A DNA stretch of 64,000 nucleotides from Glutinoglossum americanum. Taxonomy: Eukaryota; Ascomycota; Geoglossomycetes; Geoglossales; Geoglossaceae. Both the position numbers and the translations under genes were made by a program. The notes beneath the pieces were generated by a model that worked only from the letters and a program-made list of their open reading frames with translations, had not been told where the DNA came from and searched no databases. The stretch is from positions 269,454 to 333,453 of the forward strand of contig JAGHQL010000002.1 in assembly GCA_020080175.1 (NCBI GenBank), in the 5' to 3' direction. Position 1 is the first letter of the stretch. Each line of letters starts with the position of its first letter. Shown piece by piece: positions 21,273 through 33,700 of the stretch.

Positions 21273-23168
21273 ATGACTGCTAAATATAAAGAATACCTAG
21301 CTTCTGCCATTACCAATGACGGCTCTATTGTAGGTTCGATAGTCACCTATCTGTCTTGTGGGCTGTCTCTTATTCGTTGTCTGTAGATAACCTATCGGGC
21401 CCTTAGCAGAGCACTTAAGATTCATGTTAATGTGGCAAAAGAGTACGTTCGGAGGCCGTCATATGGGGATGAAGTATAGAGGTTGATTTTTCTCTGTTAG
21501 GTTACTGTATGAATTCCACCGCCAGCAATCGTCAAAAGACCCTGCATCTATTCACGCGACATATCTATTGACCGGTATTCGGCGGGCCTCTAACACGGAT
21601 GCCGCCGCCCATGGAGAGGATACTAGAATGGCACAGGATGACTACACCCAGAGCAGTCCGTTCATTAGTAGTTCAATACCAACCCATGAGGCTACGGACG
21701 ACAATATATTTATCAAGAGCGTAATGTTAGTTCACGAGAACGAATTAGAAAGTGCGTAGCACGATCCTTGAAGGCGAATTTTTGCTTGCGACTCCGTTAT
21801 AACTAACGCTAATTTTGTTCGTAGGTGCAAAGAGCCTTTATGTGGGAGCAGTCTCTATCCACATATACAGCCTTGAACCGAGTAGTATTAAAGTAAGCTG
21901 ATTCCGCATGGCATGCTATCGTGTGGTACTAAAAAACATAGAACCTCCAAATCCTGGAAGACTCAAATCGGGGGATTTTGGCTAAATACGCAAATGAGGA
22001 TCCCCTAGAAATGGGACCAACTTATGGCACAATTAAGAATCCAAATGCCAAGGTAAGTACCTGAGCTCTCCTTTCCCACAACGGATGCCCATTGACGCGA
22101 AAACAACCAAGCGGCGATCAAAACGGCCATTTATCCCTACTCCATTGCCAGGGGCAGCACCTAGTGCAAGGGGAAGAGACAGTGCCGTAGCCAACGAGAG
22201 CAAGCGATCAACTTCAGGAGACAATAAGATCGGTCCCATGAGAGATGCTCAAAATGAGCCTGCTCCGCTCAAGCCTGTCGCGGCAGAAAATGGATCAATA
22301 CAGAGTAAGGGCAGTGCTAAGAAACCGGTATCTTTGAAAAAGGGCCAGTCCGATATCTTCAAATCATTTGCCAAAAGCAAACCTAAGCTTCATAAGGAGG
22401 ACACCGAGAGCTCCGCTGCTGCTTCGTCTCTCTCCGCTCTAGAATCTGTAAGTGCTCGGATTCGGACCTCTTATTATCATCCACTAATATCGATACAAGA
22501 CTCCCCAAAGTGAATTTGAAGATGGTACGTAAGTGAGAACCTCATGCAATAATGTTACTAATGACCAAAAAGAGCCTATGAAAGATGCGTCCGAGGATGA
22601 AGATGACGATTTTATTGCGACTACTACGAAAACGAGCTCCCACAAACCCGGGAGAAAGTCGATCGCCGAACGCCAGGCAGGGCTTAGGAGAATGATGGAA
22701 GACGACGGTATGTGATTTTCTCCACAACGGAATGTACCAACTGGGACCTAATTGTGCAAAGATGAACTCATGGAGGATTCTCACGATGTCAAGCCGGAGG
22801 ACCTTCAGGAGATCAAAGAAGTCAGCCCAACTGCACCTCAGGAGCCCGAAGCAACGGGAACTCCCCTTGCACCCTCCGGCGGCGGTAGAAGAAGAGGGAG
22901 GCGTAAAGTGATGAAAAAAAAGACTATTAAAGATGAGGAGGGATACATTGGTAAGCGATTTCAACATGCTTGACCCGACACATACTGATTGCATAATGAA
23001 GTGACGAGGGAAGAACCTGTATGGGAGTCATTTTCTGAGGCAGAACCTGAGCCCCCAAAACCCAAGACGCCTACATCAACTGCTTCTTCAACGGGTCCGA
23101 ACAAGTCCAGAAAGAGCGCTGGCAAACCAGGCCAGGGGAATATCATGTCATTCTTTGGCAAGAAATAG
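21273..23168 (+). CDS. POL32: DNA polymerase delta subunit 3 (POLD3 / Cdc27 / Pol32)
   Basis: Non-catalytic subunit of Pol delta, in yeast also shared with Pol zeta; it binds PCNA. Ten exons: 21273-21329, 21387-21442, 21501-21751, 21825-21892, 21942-22052, 22112-22447, 22500-22524, 22573-22707, 22762-22950 and 23002-23168, giving 464 aa. The N-terminus (ITYRALSRALKIHVNVAK, LYEFHR) is the winged-helix that contacts the B subunit. The middle is disordered, with QSDIFKSFAKSKPK. The conserved block GYIVTREEPVWESFSE precedes a canonical C-terminal PIP box, QGNIMSFF, then GKK and stop. Exon 7 has only 25 nt. Confidence 0.93.
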
Positions 23169-23855
23169 CAGAGCGGTTAACCACTATACAAAGTCAAGGG
23201 GACCGCCGAATTTGCTAGAAAATGCGGCCCCTCCTAGGCATGTACGATTGTGCGCGAACATGTCCCAACGCACCCCGGTAGATAGTGTCAAACAGAACAC
23301 CCAAAAGGGAATATAATTGCCATAACATGACTGCGAATTAGATCTCATATCAAATAAGAATGAACCAAGTATTCCATCCTTAGTAGGTGCAAGTAACCCC
23401 GGCGAGACCACATTCGAAAAAAAATTATGCAATAGCCACGCCAAAGATCTAAAAGTGAAAGTAATTAATAAGGGGAGTAAATAAAGCAGTAGCTCCACTG
23501 GGAGAATATAGGGATCTGAAATCCCAAAATACTAACCAGCTAACCAACCGAAGAAAAGGGTTCTATATGAGTACACTCCGGACCTTTCCTCGATGGAGGA
23601 GTTAGGTTTTTGTTAGTTCTTTTTCCTCTTTTTAGGTTTGGGGCAGATTGGCCATAGCGCGGATGAAGGCGGGGGGGGCTTAGGTAACGGTTTTGGTGCC
23701 TGCCTTCGTACCTGCATGACACCTTTGATCACCAACGCCTTTGTGTATTGTCGTCCTCCTTCCATCAAACTATCCCAGGTACCCCTCAACCACCTGCACT
23801 CATGCGCATAAAGAGATACGCTAATCTTCTTGTGGGTAAAAATAAGTCGCCCACC
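23169..23855. other. Intergenic region POL32 to GH125
   Basis: 3' flank of POL32 and promoter of the mannosidase gene. Contains a G-run (about 23671-23678). No supported gene. Confidence 0.5.
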
Positions 23856-25593
23856 ATGTTGCTCAGAAAGATCGGAATAGTTCTGACAACCATCGGGCTG
23901 ATTTCGCACGCAGTCGAAGGCAGGTCGGATAGATACCAAGGAGTAATCTTTGGGCATGCAGGTGAATACAATGCAATGGCAGGTTGTCCAGAATACGGTC
24001 GCTACGCATCTTATCCGCAGTAAGATAGTCACATTCTGATCTCTTCCAATTATGAGCTAACCCACCCTTGACGGCACAGTAAGCCTTTAGGGGATGGATC
24101 AATGGCGCTCCCTTACCAGCGACCATCACCCAAATGCCGAACATTTTCTTCGCCTTATGTCGAAGAAGTCATTAAAAATGTCACCTCACGAATGAAAGAT
24201 AAAGACCTCTCTCGTCTTTTTGAAAACGCTTTCCCGAATACTTTGGATACGACAGTACGGTGGCATTCAGATGGGTCCGAAAAAAGGCCGGGGAAGCGGA
24301 ATGGCCACAGTTGGGAAGGTGCTCAAAGTTTCATTGTCACTGGTGATATTGATGCGGAATGGCTCCGGGACTCAACGAACCAGCTTGAACAATACCATGC
24401 CTTAGCGCGGGGGGACAAGAAAATCTACAACCTGATATTAGGAGCCATAAATACCCAGGCTGAGTTCGTTATCGCATCACCTTACTGCAATGCATTCCAG
24501 CCACCTCCCCCAAGCCGCTTGCCTGTTATCGTAAAGCCGATCGATAACGTTCACCCAGCCTATGACCCCTCAGCTGTGTTTGAGTGCAAGTATGAGCTTG
24601 ATTCTTTGGCTCACTTTCTAGCTCTCAGCAGTAAGTTTTATAACAGCACGGGTTCCACGGCCTTTTTGAATTCCAGGTGGTACGCCGCCCTCAATGCCGC
24701 CCTGGAGGTTCTGGACCAGCAAACAATGTCTACTTTCAATAGCTCTTCTGGGTCGTTTATTCCAAACACGTACACCTTCCAAAGAATGACATCTACGGGG
24801 ACCGAGACTCTTAGCTTGGGGGGTAATGGAAATCCTCTCAATTGGGGCACCAATCTCGTCAGGAGTGCATTTCGCCCTAGCGATGACGCTACCATCCTGG
24901 GCTTCTATATTCCTGCAAATGCTATGATGGCTGTGCAGCTCAAACGGGCGGCTGAAGTAGTGCGAAAAGTAGGCAAAAAAGATTTAGCAAGCAACCTCTA
25001 CAATCGAGGTGTGGCAATCGAGAAAGCGGTATGGGAACACGGTGTGGTATCTCACAAAAAATACGGAAACGTCTTTGCGTATGAAGTTGATGGCTATGGC
25101 TCCTCGATTATTATGGACGACGCAAACTTGCCGTCGTTACTATCTCTGCCAAAGTTGGGATTTGTAGATTCTTCGGACGAAACATATCAGAACACGCGAA
25201 AGATGTTGCTCAGCAAAGAAGGAAATCCCTATTATTTGAAGGGTCGTAGCTTCCACGGCATCGGAGGCCCGCATGTTGGGTTACGGAACGCTTGGCCCAT
25301 GAGTCTATTGGTACAGGCATTGACAAGTGACGACGATGAGGAAATAATGGGAGCTTTGGAGTTGGTGAAGAGTGCTAGCCGGTTAGGTCTAATCCATGAG
25401 ACCATTGATGTCAATTTACTCTCATCATACACTCGTAAGTCTGTCGAACACCCACTATTGCCAGTACTAATGGCATATAGGCAGCTGGTTCGCGTGGGCA
25501 AATTCTTTGTATAGTGTCGTTATACTCGATCTAGCTCAGCGGAAGCCACACTTGCTGTTCCAAGAGGGCACGGGACCTTATGTGGTCGAGTGA
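23856..25593 (+). CDS. Glycoside hydrolase family 125 exo-alpha-1,6-mannosidase, secreted or secretory-pathway
   Basis: Family GH125 (formerly DUF1237) removes terminal alpha-1,6-linked mannose. Exons 23856-24019, 24080-25434 and 25481-25593 give 543 aa. A signal peptide is clear (MLLRKIGIVLTTIGLISHAVEG). Family motifs include GDIDAEWLRDSTNQ (about 142-155), ECKYELDSLAHFL, RSAFRPSDDATILGF, YGSSIIMDDANLPSLLSLP, and the C-terminal RSWFAWANSL and LDLAQRKPHLLF. The ATG has the context CCACCATGT. The last intron has an actaatgg branch site; reading through it would give a false C-terminus. Confidence 0.92.
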
Positions 25594-25892
25594 AGATCGG
25601 GCTGGTGTGGGCGTGTCATCCCATTATCGCACTATATCCATTTTGCATGTATTTTTGGTTCGCATTCCGGAGTACGGAGTCATTCGCCCCTTGCGGTTCC
25701 TCGATCCTGTAAGAATATCCATGTAGCATTGCATAGGAGGCGTTTAAGGCACGCCGTAGTCGCTTCTCGTTTCCTGCACAACATCCATAGAAATACAATC
25801 TTCCAGCGAGTTCTCGCATTTCCCCTCGTGTCCAAGGCAGACAGAAGTTAGATATAAGCCCATAAATTTTCTGCTTCACACTCTGCCCTGCC

Positions 25893-26649
25893 ATGATGGC
25901 TAACGCTAGTGATCCCGCCAAACTCATATGTATGTCCTCTTCCCATATCTCACGGGATATCGATTTGACTGGCGCCGGCAGTTGCTCCAGCAGATGGCAA
26001 CCCTCATTTGCAGGCCAAGCAATTCGCCATTGGCTCACTCTCCCGTAATGACCTCCTCCCGTCACCTATAGACCAATTCCATAGCTGGTTCAATGCTGCA
26101 AGTGCCTGCAAAGTGAATCAACCCGAAGCCACCACACTCTCTACCGCATACATTCCATCAGGCCGAGTCTCGGCCCGCATTGTGTATTTAAAAGAACTAG
26201 ATAAGAAGGGGTTTGTGATTTACTCAAATTGGGGCACTAGCAAGAAGGCGGAAGATGTGGCGAGCAACCCCCGCGTTAGTCTGACATTCTGGTGGCCAGA
26301 GATGGAGAGGCAGGTGCGAGTCGAAGGGCTGACGGAACGATTGAGTCCCGAAGCAAGCCAGGTATATTACGATACGCGGGTGCGTGATAGTCGGATTGGG
26401 GCCTGGGCGAGCCGCCAGAGTAGTGTTCTGCACGACAGAGAGGAGCTGGATGCGCAGGTGGCGGAGGTGGAAAAGAGGTTTGAGGGACAAGACAAGATTC
26501 CTATACCTGATTTTTGGGGCGGTTTAAGAGTCATCCCCTTGATGGTTGAGTTCTGGCAGGGAAGAAAAAGTAGATTGCATGACCGGTTTCAGTATATAAG
26601 AGAGGATGTAGCTGATCAAGAGTGGAAGATCGAGCGGCTGTCACCTTAA
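25893..26649 (+). CDS. PDX3: Pyridoxamine 5'-phosphate oxidase
   Basis: FMN enzyme converting pyridoxine or pyridoxamine phosphate to pyridoxal phosphate. Exons 25893-25929 and 25982-26649 give 234 aa. The 37-nt first exon (MMANASDPAKLI) joins FAPADGNPHLQAKQF across a phase-1 intron. Conserved segments: SLSRNDLLPSPIDQF, PSGRVSARIVYLKELDKKGF, FVIYSNWGTSKKAEDVASNP, FWWPEMERQVRVEG and the C-terminal FWQGRKSRLHDRFQYIR, which holds the PLP and FMN contacts. Two adjacent ATGs are possible starts. Starting at the TTG at 26008 would remove the N-terminus. Confidence 0.93.
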
Positions 26650-26961
26650 ATATTGTGTTTGATAATGAGCATTCAGACACCCTTGGCAGGAAGAAACATT
26701 TGCGCTCTCAGCATCGTCCAAATTGAGATCAAATTTAGATGTTCTCCCCTTTACTAAAGTTCCCGCTCCATACTTCGCGCGTTCGAAACTTGGGGAATCC
26801 CGAGTCTGTTTGTCTGTTTGTCGGTTGGGCTGCTCTGTTCGGCGGGAGCGGCTAGACGCGGGATGGGACTTGGGCGAGGCACGCTATATATGCAGCAATA
26901 CATACTGCATGAGTAAACTCAGCAACCTCGATTCATTCATAGCGAAGTGTTCTAGGGCAAG
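26650..26961. other. Intergenic region PDX3 to acetoacetyl-CoA synthetase
   Basis: About 310 bp with no coding support; it holds the promoter of the next gene. Confidence 0.5.
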
Positions 26962-29900
26962 ATGGTTGACCATACACCGCGGATGCTGTGGAAGCATCCC
27001 AATCCTGTAATTTATCCTTCCAACCAATTGCTTACATCGCTGAAACAAGTATTGCGTTCAGGAATCGACGTCTATGTGGAAATTTATGCAGGTTGTCAAT
27101 CACCACAGGAGTCTAGATCTTAAGGTAACTAGTTCGGGGGAATGACATTGAGATCCAGTGGATTAAGTTAATTACCAGCCGAGACTAATGGATTGGTTAC
27201 CCCAGTCGTTTCACGACCTATACAGCTATTCGATCAACAGGTGCACAGACTTTTGGCAGGATGCATGGGGATTCTTTAGCATTATCCACTCTGGGGAGTT
27301 CTCATCTGTAAGCAAGGACCAACCCTAGTATAGGACAACGCCGAATTGACATCTTCAAGGTTGTCGATGAATCTGCCCGAATTGACTCATTGCCTCGCTG
27401 GTTCTCAGGAGTGGAGATGAACTTCGCGGAAAATATACTTTTCACCCAAAAAAAGGTGACCAAGGGAGGCCTCTCGACTGTAGGGAAAGAAGACTATAAG
27501 GTGGCCGTTACCGAAGTACGGGAAGGGTCGACGGAAATTCGACAGGTTACCTGGGGGGAGCTAAGAAAAGGCGTTGGAAAGCTGGCGCAGGCAATGAAGG
27601 CTGCTGGAGTTAAACGTGGAGACCGAATTGCAGGTGCGTATAACGCTACACATAGCCGCCAATTCCCTAGCGGGTTAAATCGTATCCCCGTCCTCCAGGT
27701 TTCTCGAGAAGTGAAGCGACCTATTTGGAAGAGGGCTATGAAAGGGTCATTCAATGTGTCTAGCCATTGCTGTGACTATCCAGCCTAAGATTGTTTGGGC
27801 TGACCACCTCAGTCGTTGCGTCCAATTCTCTGGACACACTCCAGGTGTTCCTTGCATCAACTTCCTTAGGCGCACTCTTTTCTTCGTCCAGCACTGACAT
27901 GGGCTCAAAGGTGGATATTCGGCACTCAGTTGTTAGTTACCAAATTCTAATTTCAGCAGGGGATCCTGGACCGCCTTCTCCAGATTGAGCCCAAGTACTT
28001 GTTCATGGATGACTGGGCAATCTACAACGGGAGGACCGTAGACTTGAGGGATAAAATGACAGAGATAGTAGAAAAACTGCATGGTATTACTGAGTTTCTA
28101 GGAGTTATATCACAGCCAAGGTTCCCAACACCGGCCGATATCACGAAGGTCCCTCGCTGGTTGGCATCCTCCAATCCCATACCATGATGTTGGATTTGCT
28201 AACTTGACCCTCTGGACAAATAGTAGAACGTTGAGCGACTTTCTGGGAGGCTCTAAATCAGAAAAGCTCATTTTTGAAAGGATTAAGTTTAGAGATCCAT
28301 TCCTAATAGTATATTCTTCAGGCACCACTGGAACACCCAAAGTAAGCTTACCCAAGACCCTGTGCAGGTAACCTCTGAGGGGCTGCCGCTAATCTCTCAC
28401 GAAATTTAGTGTATTGTGCACTCTGTCGGGGTAAGTTTAATTCCGATTAGCTATGCTGACAGGAAAATAGCTGATCTTGTTAGGGGGTAATACTATCATG
28501 TATGAAAGAGTACGGTTTGCACTCAGGGACGAATTCTAAGAGCACTGTCCTGCAATATACGACGGTCAGCTTATCGGTGCATGGCCTTCCAACAGTGGCT
28601 TTAGCTAATGTTGCTACAGACAGGATGGATCATGTACCTGAGTAGTGTTTGTTCGATGCTAGTTGGGGCGAGGTTAGTCCTCTACGATGGGTCTCCCTTC
28701 AAACCAGACCCACTGGCGTTCATTCGGCTCATAGGAGAGCAAAAGTGCGTGTCCCCTAGGCAGCTTAATCCCCAAAAGCTCCGGCGAGGCAACTGACAAT
28801 CAAATAGAGTTACTCATCTCGGCATTTCCCCACGATATCTACATGAGCTTCAGAAGAATGGAATAAGTCCTCGTGATGTCACAGATCTCAGCTCCCTTCA
28901 GATAGCCACATGCACAGGAATGGTACTTTCCGATGCCCTTTTCGGATGGTTTTACGACGCAGCATTTCCCCCAACTACACAGCTAGCCAATATATCTGGG
29001 GGTACCGATATAGCAGGCTGCTTTGCGTTGGGGAACCCGTTAACCCCACTTTACTCAGGAGGCTGCCAAGGACCATGCCTTGGAACGGCAATAGCCGTCT
29101 ATGACCAGACAGTAGAAGGAAATGGTGTCCCGGGCACGCCCGTCGAGGATGGCGTCCCTGGCGAGCTCGTGGCGTAAGACCCCTTGTAGAGCAAGAGAGT
29201 CAGCATATAGTTAACATATTTGCAACAGGACAAAGCCGTTCCCGAACATGCCAGTAATGTTTTGGGGCGCTGATGGGGAAAGGAAGTATTTTGACTCGTA
29301 CTTTGCAAGATTTGATAGTATGGCCATCACTACAGATAAGCTTAGTACATTGCAATTGTGCTGACTCCACTGTCACAAGATGTATGGAGCCATGGCGACT
29401 TCGTCATGACCCACCCCGTAACGAAGCAAATTATATTCCTCGGCCGTGCCGATGGAGTGCTTAATCCATCCGGTGTTCGATTTGGCTCGGTACGTCTTTC
29501 CCATACCTTTGTTTCATGAACCCACACTCTCTCCACACACCCCCCCCCAGAAACCTGTCTAAGGTGTTAGACGGACCAAATGATACTAACCACTACCGTT
29601 CTTCCCCCCACTATACAGGCCGAAATATACAACATAATCGAGGCCAATTTCCCCCAAGTCGCCGACTCCATCTGCGTCGGCCAACGCCGCCCGACCGACG
29701 CAGACGAGAAGGTCCTCCTCTTCCTCCTTATGAAACCCGGCCAATTGTTCACCCCAGAACTCGTCCAGGAAGTTAAAACCGCGATCCAGAAGGGCTTGAG
29801 TCAGCGTCATGTCCCTAGATACGTCTTTGAAACCCCTGAGATACCGGTGCGCTTTTCCTAGCTCCTCTTCCTTCCTATTGCCCAAGTGTGCGCTCCCTCC

Positions 29901-30117
29901 AAGTATCCTGCTAGATGTATTACTAACTAGCTGGCCCGCCTTGTGCCGAGAGATATAGACAACGGTGAACCTCAAGAAGGTGGAGTTGCCTGTGAAGCAG
30001 ATCGTTTCAGGCAAGGTCATCAGGCCTTCGGGTACACTGCTTAACCCTGGGTGCCTGGACTTCTATTACCAGTTTGCGAAGGTGGAGGAGTTGGTCGGAC
30101 CAAAGAGCAAGTTGTAG
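26962..30117 (+). CDS. Acetoacetyl-CoA synthetase (AMP-forming)
   Basis: Activates acetoacetate to acetoacetyl-CoA in the ANL adenylate-forming superfamily. Fourteen exons: 26962-27075, 27206-27307, 27360-27633, 27813-27910, 27957-28159, 28224-28341, 28410-28430, 28484-28564, 28620-28744, 28808-29173, 29229-29317, 29380-29489, 29619-29846 and 29959-30117, giving 695 aa in frame. Markers: PRWFSGVEMNFAEN (AACS start block), the P-loop YSSGTTGTPK at about 294, then KCIVHSVGGVILSCMKEYGL, LANISGGTDIAGC, WSHGDFVMTHP and GLSQRHVPRYVFE, ending KQIVSGKVIRPSG. Exon 7 has 21 nt. The exon 1 donor (TAT/gtggaa) was chosen for phase and alignment and is the weakest junction; the exon 5 acceptor may be 3 nt later. 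No stops or frameshifts once spliced, so not a pseudogene. Confidence 0.9.
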
Positions 30118-30756
30118 AGTTTTACACTCTCAAAGGAGCACTTGATAGACAAATCTTATTACCCAACCTTTTTTAGTTGTTCGTGTTAAGATTCCCCTTG
30201 ATACTTGGACAATCTTAAACCATGTTACAGGCCATTTAGTCGGCAACGTTAAATGTAATCCGATCAATGATATATTCGCATTAATGTATCATTTCATTCG
30301 TTTGGAATGATTGAGTGGAGATGTGTCTAGTCTATCGTACATTTTTTTTTCAGTTCCGACCCTCTGATAGTAAAACGCCAATAGGAAAGATCAAACCGTT
30401 AAAAAAAATCCCAACTCCTAAATTGCCTTAATGGTAGTACACAAAACGGAACCGCCTACTTGCCAACTTTTCGGTTGCTTAAACTGGCGAAAGCAGCAAG
30501 CATCAACAAAGGAAATTCATTGCCCTCTCCAGTCCTAGGCCACGAGGGAAGGAACAGATGCATCAAACATTAGCACAGCAGTAGATACTCCGATCCTTCG
30601 ACCTGGGAAGTAGTAAAAACAAAATCCCCACTTCCAGTTTAGTGTATGTGCCCTTGGTGCCATCCCATAAAAAGAAAAAAGAACTCTGTTGTGGCCGATT
30701 GGGTGAAAAGCAGCTGCACCATTGCTCCTCACGCCGCCGCCGCCGCATCCAAATAA
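30118..30756. other. Convergent intergenic region
   Basis: 3' flanks of the acetoacetyl-CoA synthetase and PPR genes, AT-rich with short A- and T-runs (T9 near 30342). No gene seen. Confidence 0.5.
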
Positions 30757-33700
30757 TTAAGTCGCCACATCAGAAGCAGATATACTGCTTGCATATGCGC
30801 TAGCACCTCCGCTCACAAGCTCAGTAATTTTGCCAGAGACAGCCGCTGGGTAACCCCTCGACAGCATCTCCCGGACGACACTCATCGCGCTCTCGCGATC
30901 TTCTACAGCAAGGAAAGCCCTCGTCATCGCTTCATACGTGCTAGGCTCTCGTTTTGCCCCGCCTATGACATCGTAAACTGCTTTTGATTTTACAATGTTC
31001 TTCTCCGTAGCCCAACCGTGGATTAGGGTGTTTGCGATATAAGGTGTCATCTCCACTCGCCTCGCCGACATATCGTCAAGCAAAGCTTCAGTATCCGCAA
31101 CGCGGTGGTTAGCCACCATGGCTTCGAACAGAGCTTGATAGAGACAGGCTTGTGGTCGGATATTGGTCTCTGAGAGCAGCGTGTCAAAGACCTTTCGGGC
31201 ACCATCCATATCGTGCAAAACACAGCCCTTTGCGTGAATGAGGGAGGCGTAGTGTACGGCCTCCGGTTGCTGCCCACTCGAACGAATGGTGTCAAAGACA
31301 GCCTCTGCTGCTGCCATATCCGTTGGCTCGAGAGTAGCGTGAGTGTCGATGAGGAGTTTATAGGTATGCATTGTTGGTTGGATGTTCCTCGATTTCATTC
31401 TCTCGTAGTAGGCTAAGACCTTAAACTTATCACGCTTTGTGGTAAGGAAAAATTGCATTAAGCTGTTGTAGGGTGCTGGACGCGGCTTGTAGTTTGGCAT
31501 AGTCTCCATCTCTTCGAAAAGCTCTTCGGCAAATTTTTCGTCACTAACACGACAAAGCGCATTGACGATCGTACCGTAAGTCACGCTTGTAGGACGAATA
31601 CCAAGACCTCGCATCTCGGAAAAGAAGTATAGGCAGTCATCGATTCGCCTGGCCTTGCCCAGCTTCCCGATCAAGGCATTGTACAAGAACGAAGATGGCT
31701 CCACACCTTCAGCTTTTGCACGGTGGAAAATTTTGAGAGCCTCTGAAGCCTCATCGAAGGTCTTGGCGGATTCTTTCATCGTGGTGATGTAAAGCCCGTA
31801 AGTGTTGGCAGTAGGCGCGGCGCCCATGTCAAGGAGTTCTTGGTGAAACTGTGCGGCCAAAGTGCGGTTACCGAGTGTGAGGCAAGCCCCAACCATTGAA
31901 TCCAAAATTGAGCTCCAGCCATATCTAACGACACGATATTGAGGAAGGAATGGAATGTCTTGGCGCGCCATTCCAAGAATATCATGAACGAGATTAACCT
32001 TCTCCTCTCGCGCTGCAGCAGATATCAGCTTCGCATAGGTAATGTACCGAGGGTGCCTTCCCGTCCGGCGAATATTCCTGAGCCTAGCCAAGGCTTCATT
32101 GAGACGAGAGACGCTCGACCGGTTATTATTCCTCTCGAGCTCATCTGCAATCATAGAGGAGCCTTTGTAGTCCGTGCTGGCGCCATAAGGATCGAATGTG
32201 TCTTCGTAGTTCGTCGGAGCAGAGACTGAGGCCGAATGGCTTTGCGAGGGAGTAAACGATAAAGGTGAATACACCTGTTCTACCGGTGGGTGCGTATAAG
32301 TGTGCCACTGCTGTACGAGATCCGGTCGTCCGTAAGGCATTTCGGTAGTACCGACAATACTTAGGGTCTCTCCGATCAAATCCCTTGTGCGTTCGGGGAT
32401 TGACATACCACTGCTAAGGGCAGTCTCAAATAGGCTGCCAAATCTCGCCGTAGCAGCCATATCTGGAACTGTAGACCCCTTGATAATTGTTCCTGCCTGA
32501 ACCTCCAGCATGAGGGTTAGATCTTTAAAGCTCAGCTGCGAGATAGCCTCCGGTCCTAGGCCAGCCAGAATCTGCTCGACAACCGGTATTACCAAGCCGC
32601 CATTTTCGATCATAGTCCACACCAACTCCATCATCGCGGCAGACGACGGCACAATGCCCCGTTGGGCCAGAAAACGTCCAACGAATTCCACTCCTTCGTC
32701 AATCTGATCGATAGCATCCTGTCTTAAGTTGCTGTTGGTTGAAGATCGAATGCGTGAGAACATTAAGCGAGCTTCGCCCAAACCGCTCTCGACTTGCCCA
32801 CTGCCAATAAGAGCAACTGCATACATTGAGGTTGGTTCGACAAATGACAAGTCTACAGGAGTTGTATGTTTTGACAGCATGGTCCAGTATGTCCTCGCTT
32901 GCTCAACACCCCCTTGGCGAATAAAGTGAGCTAACAGAGACATACACGGTTTGATAAGCTGTTGAGAGTCAGCTGCGATATATCGGAACGCAGCCACTGC
33001 AATGTTGGTATCGTCGCTATCCGCTGCGGTGATGCAGATTTTAGCCATCGCCTCGATCCGGGACTCCATTCCCGCCTCCAGCTCTTCAGCCCACTTCAAT
33101 GCCTCCGCTAAATTTCCATTGCTCAACATCCCGTCCACAAATGCCTTCGAGATTACCTCTTCCTTGATCTGAGGCAACGTCTCAAGTCCAGCATAGGAAT
33201 CGACTACTTTTTCCCAGAACTTTAGTGCACCAGCGAGCTTACCACAATCAATGTAGCCCTTAATAACCGCCGCGTAAATCTCACCGTCCTTACGGTCGGT
33301 GATGCTGGTATCTCCATTGTCGCTAGCGACGGCCAGAGCCTTATACTCGTCGTAGCATTCAACAGCGCTGCTCAAGTCACCTGCTGAAGCGAAAGCATTG
33401 ATCATAGGCACGAATGTTGCAGCACTAGGTACGACATTCCCAGAATCGATATCGGCGTAGATACGGATCATGTCAGCTATCCGTCCTTGTTCAGCACATG
33501 CAGCAATCAGTAGGCGGTATGTCTCGACGGGGAAAAATCGCGATTTGCGAGAAGGGATCGACGCATCGAAAAGTTTAAGGGCAATGCTTAGAGAGTCGTC
33601 TTCTACCAGCATGTCGAATTCAGCTTCGTCCGAAGGGAACATGAATCTGCCAGCCTCCTCCATGCCGCCGAAACGGACTCTCCTTTCCTTGAGGGACTGC

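Noticed and set aside
26962-30117. Possible acetoacetyl-CoA synthetase pseudogene, because no single frame is long
   Set aside because: Thirteen phase-consistent introns give one uninterrupted 695-aa protein with all family motifs.
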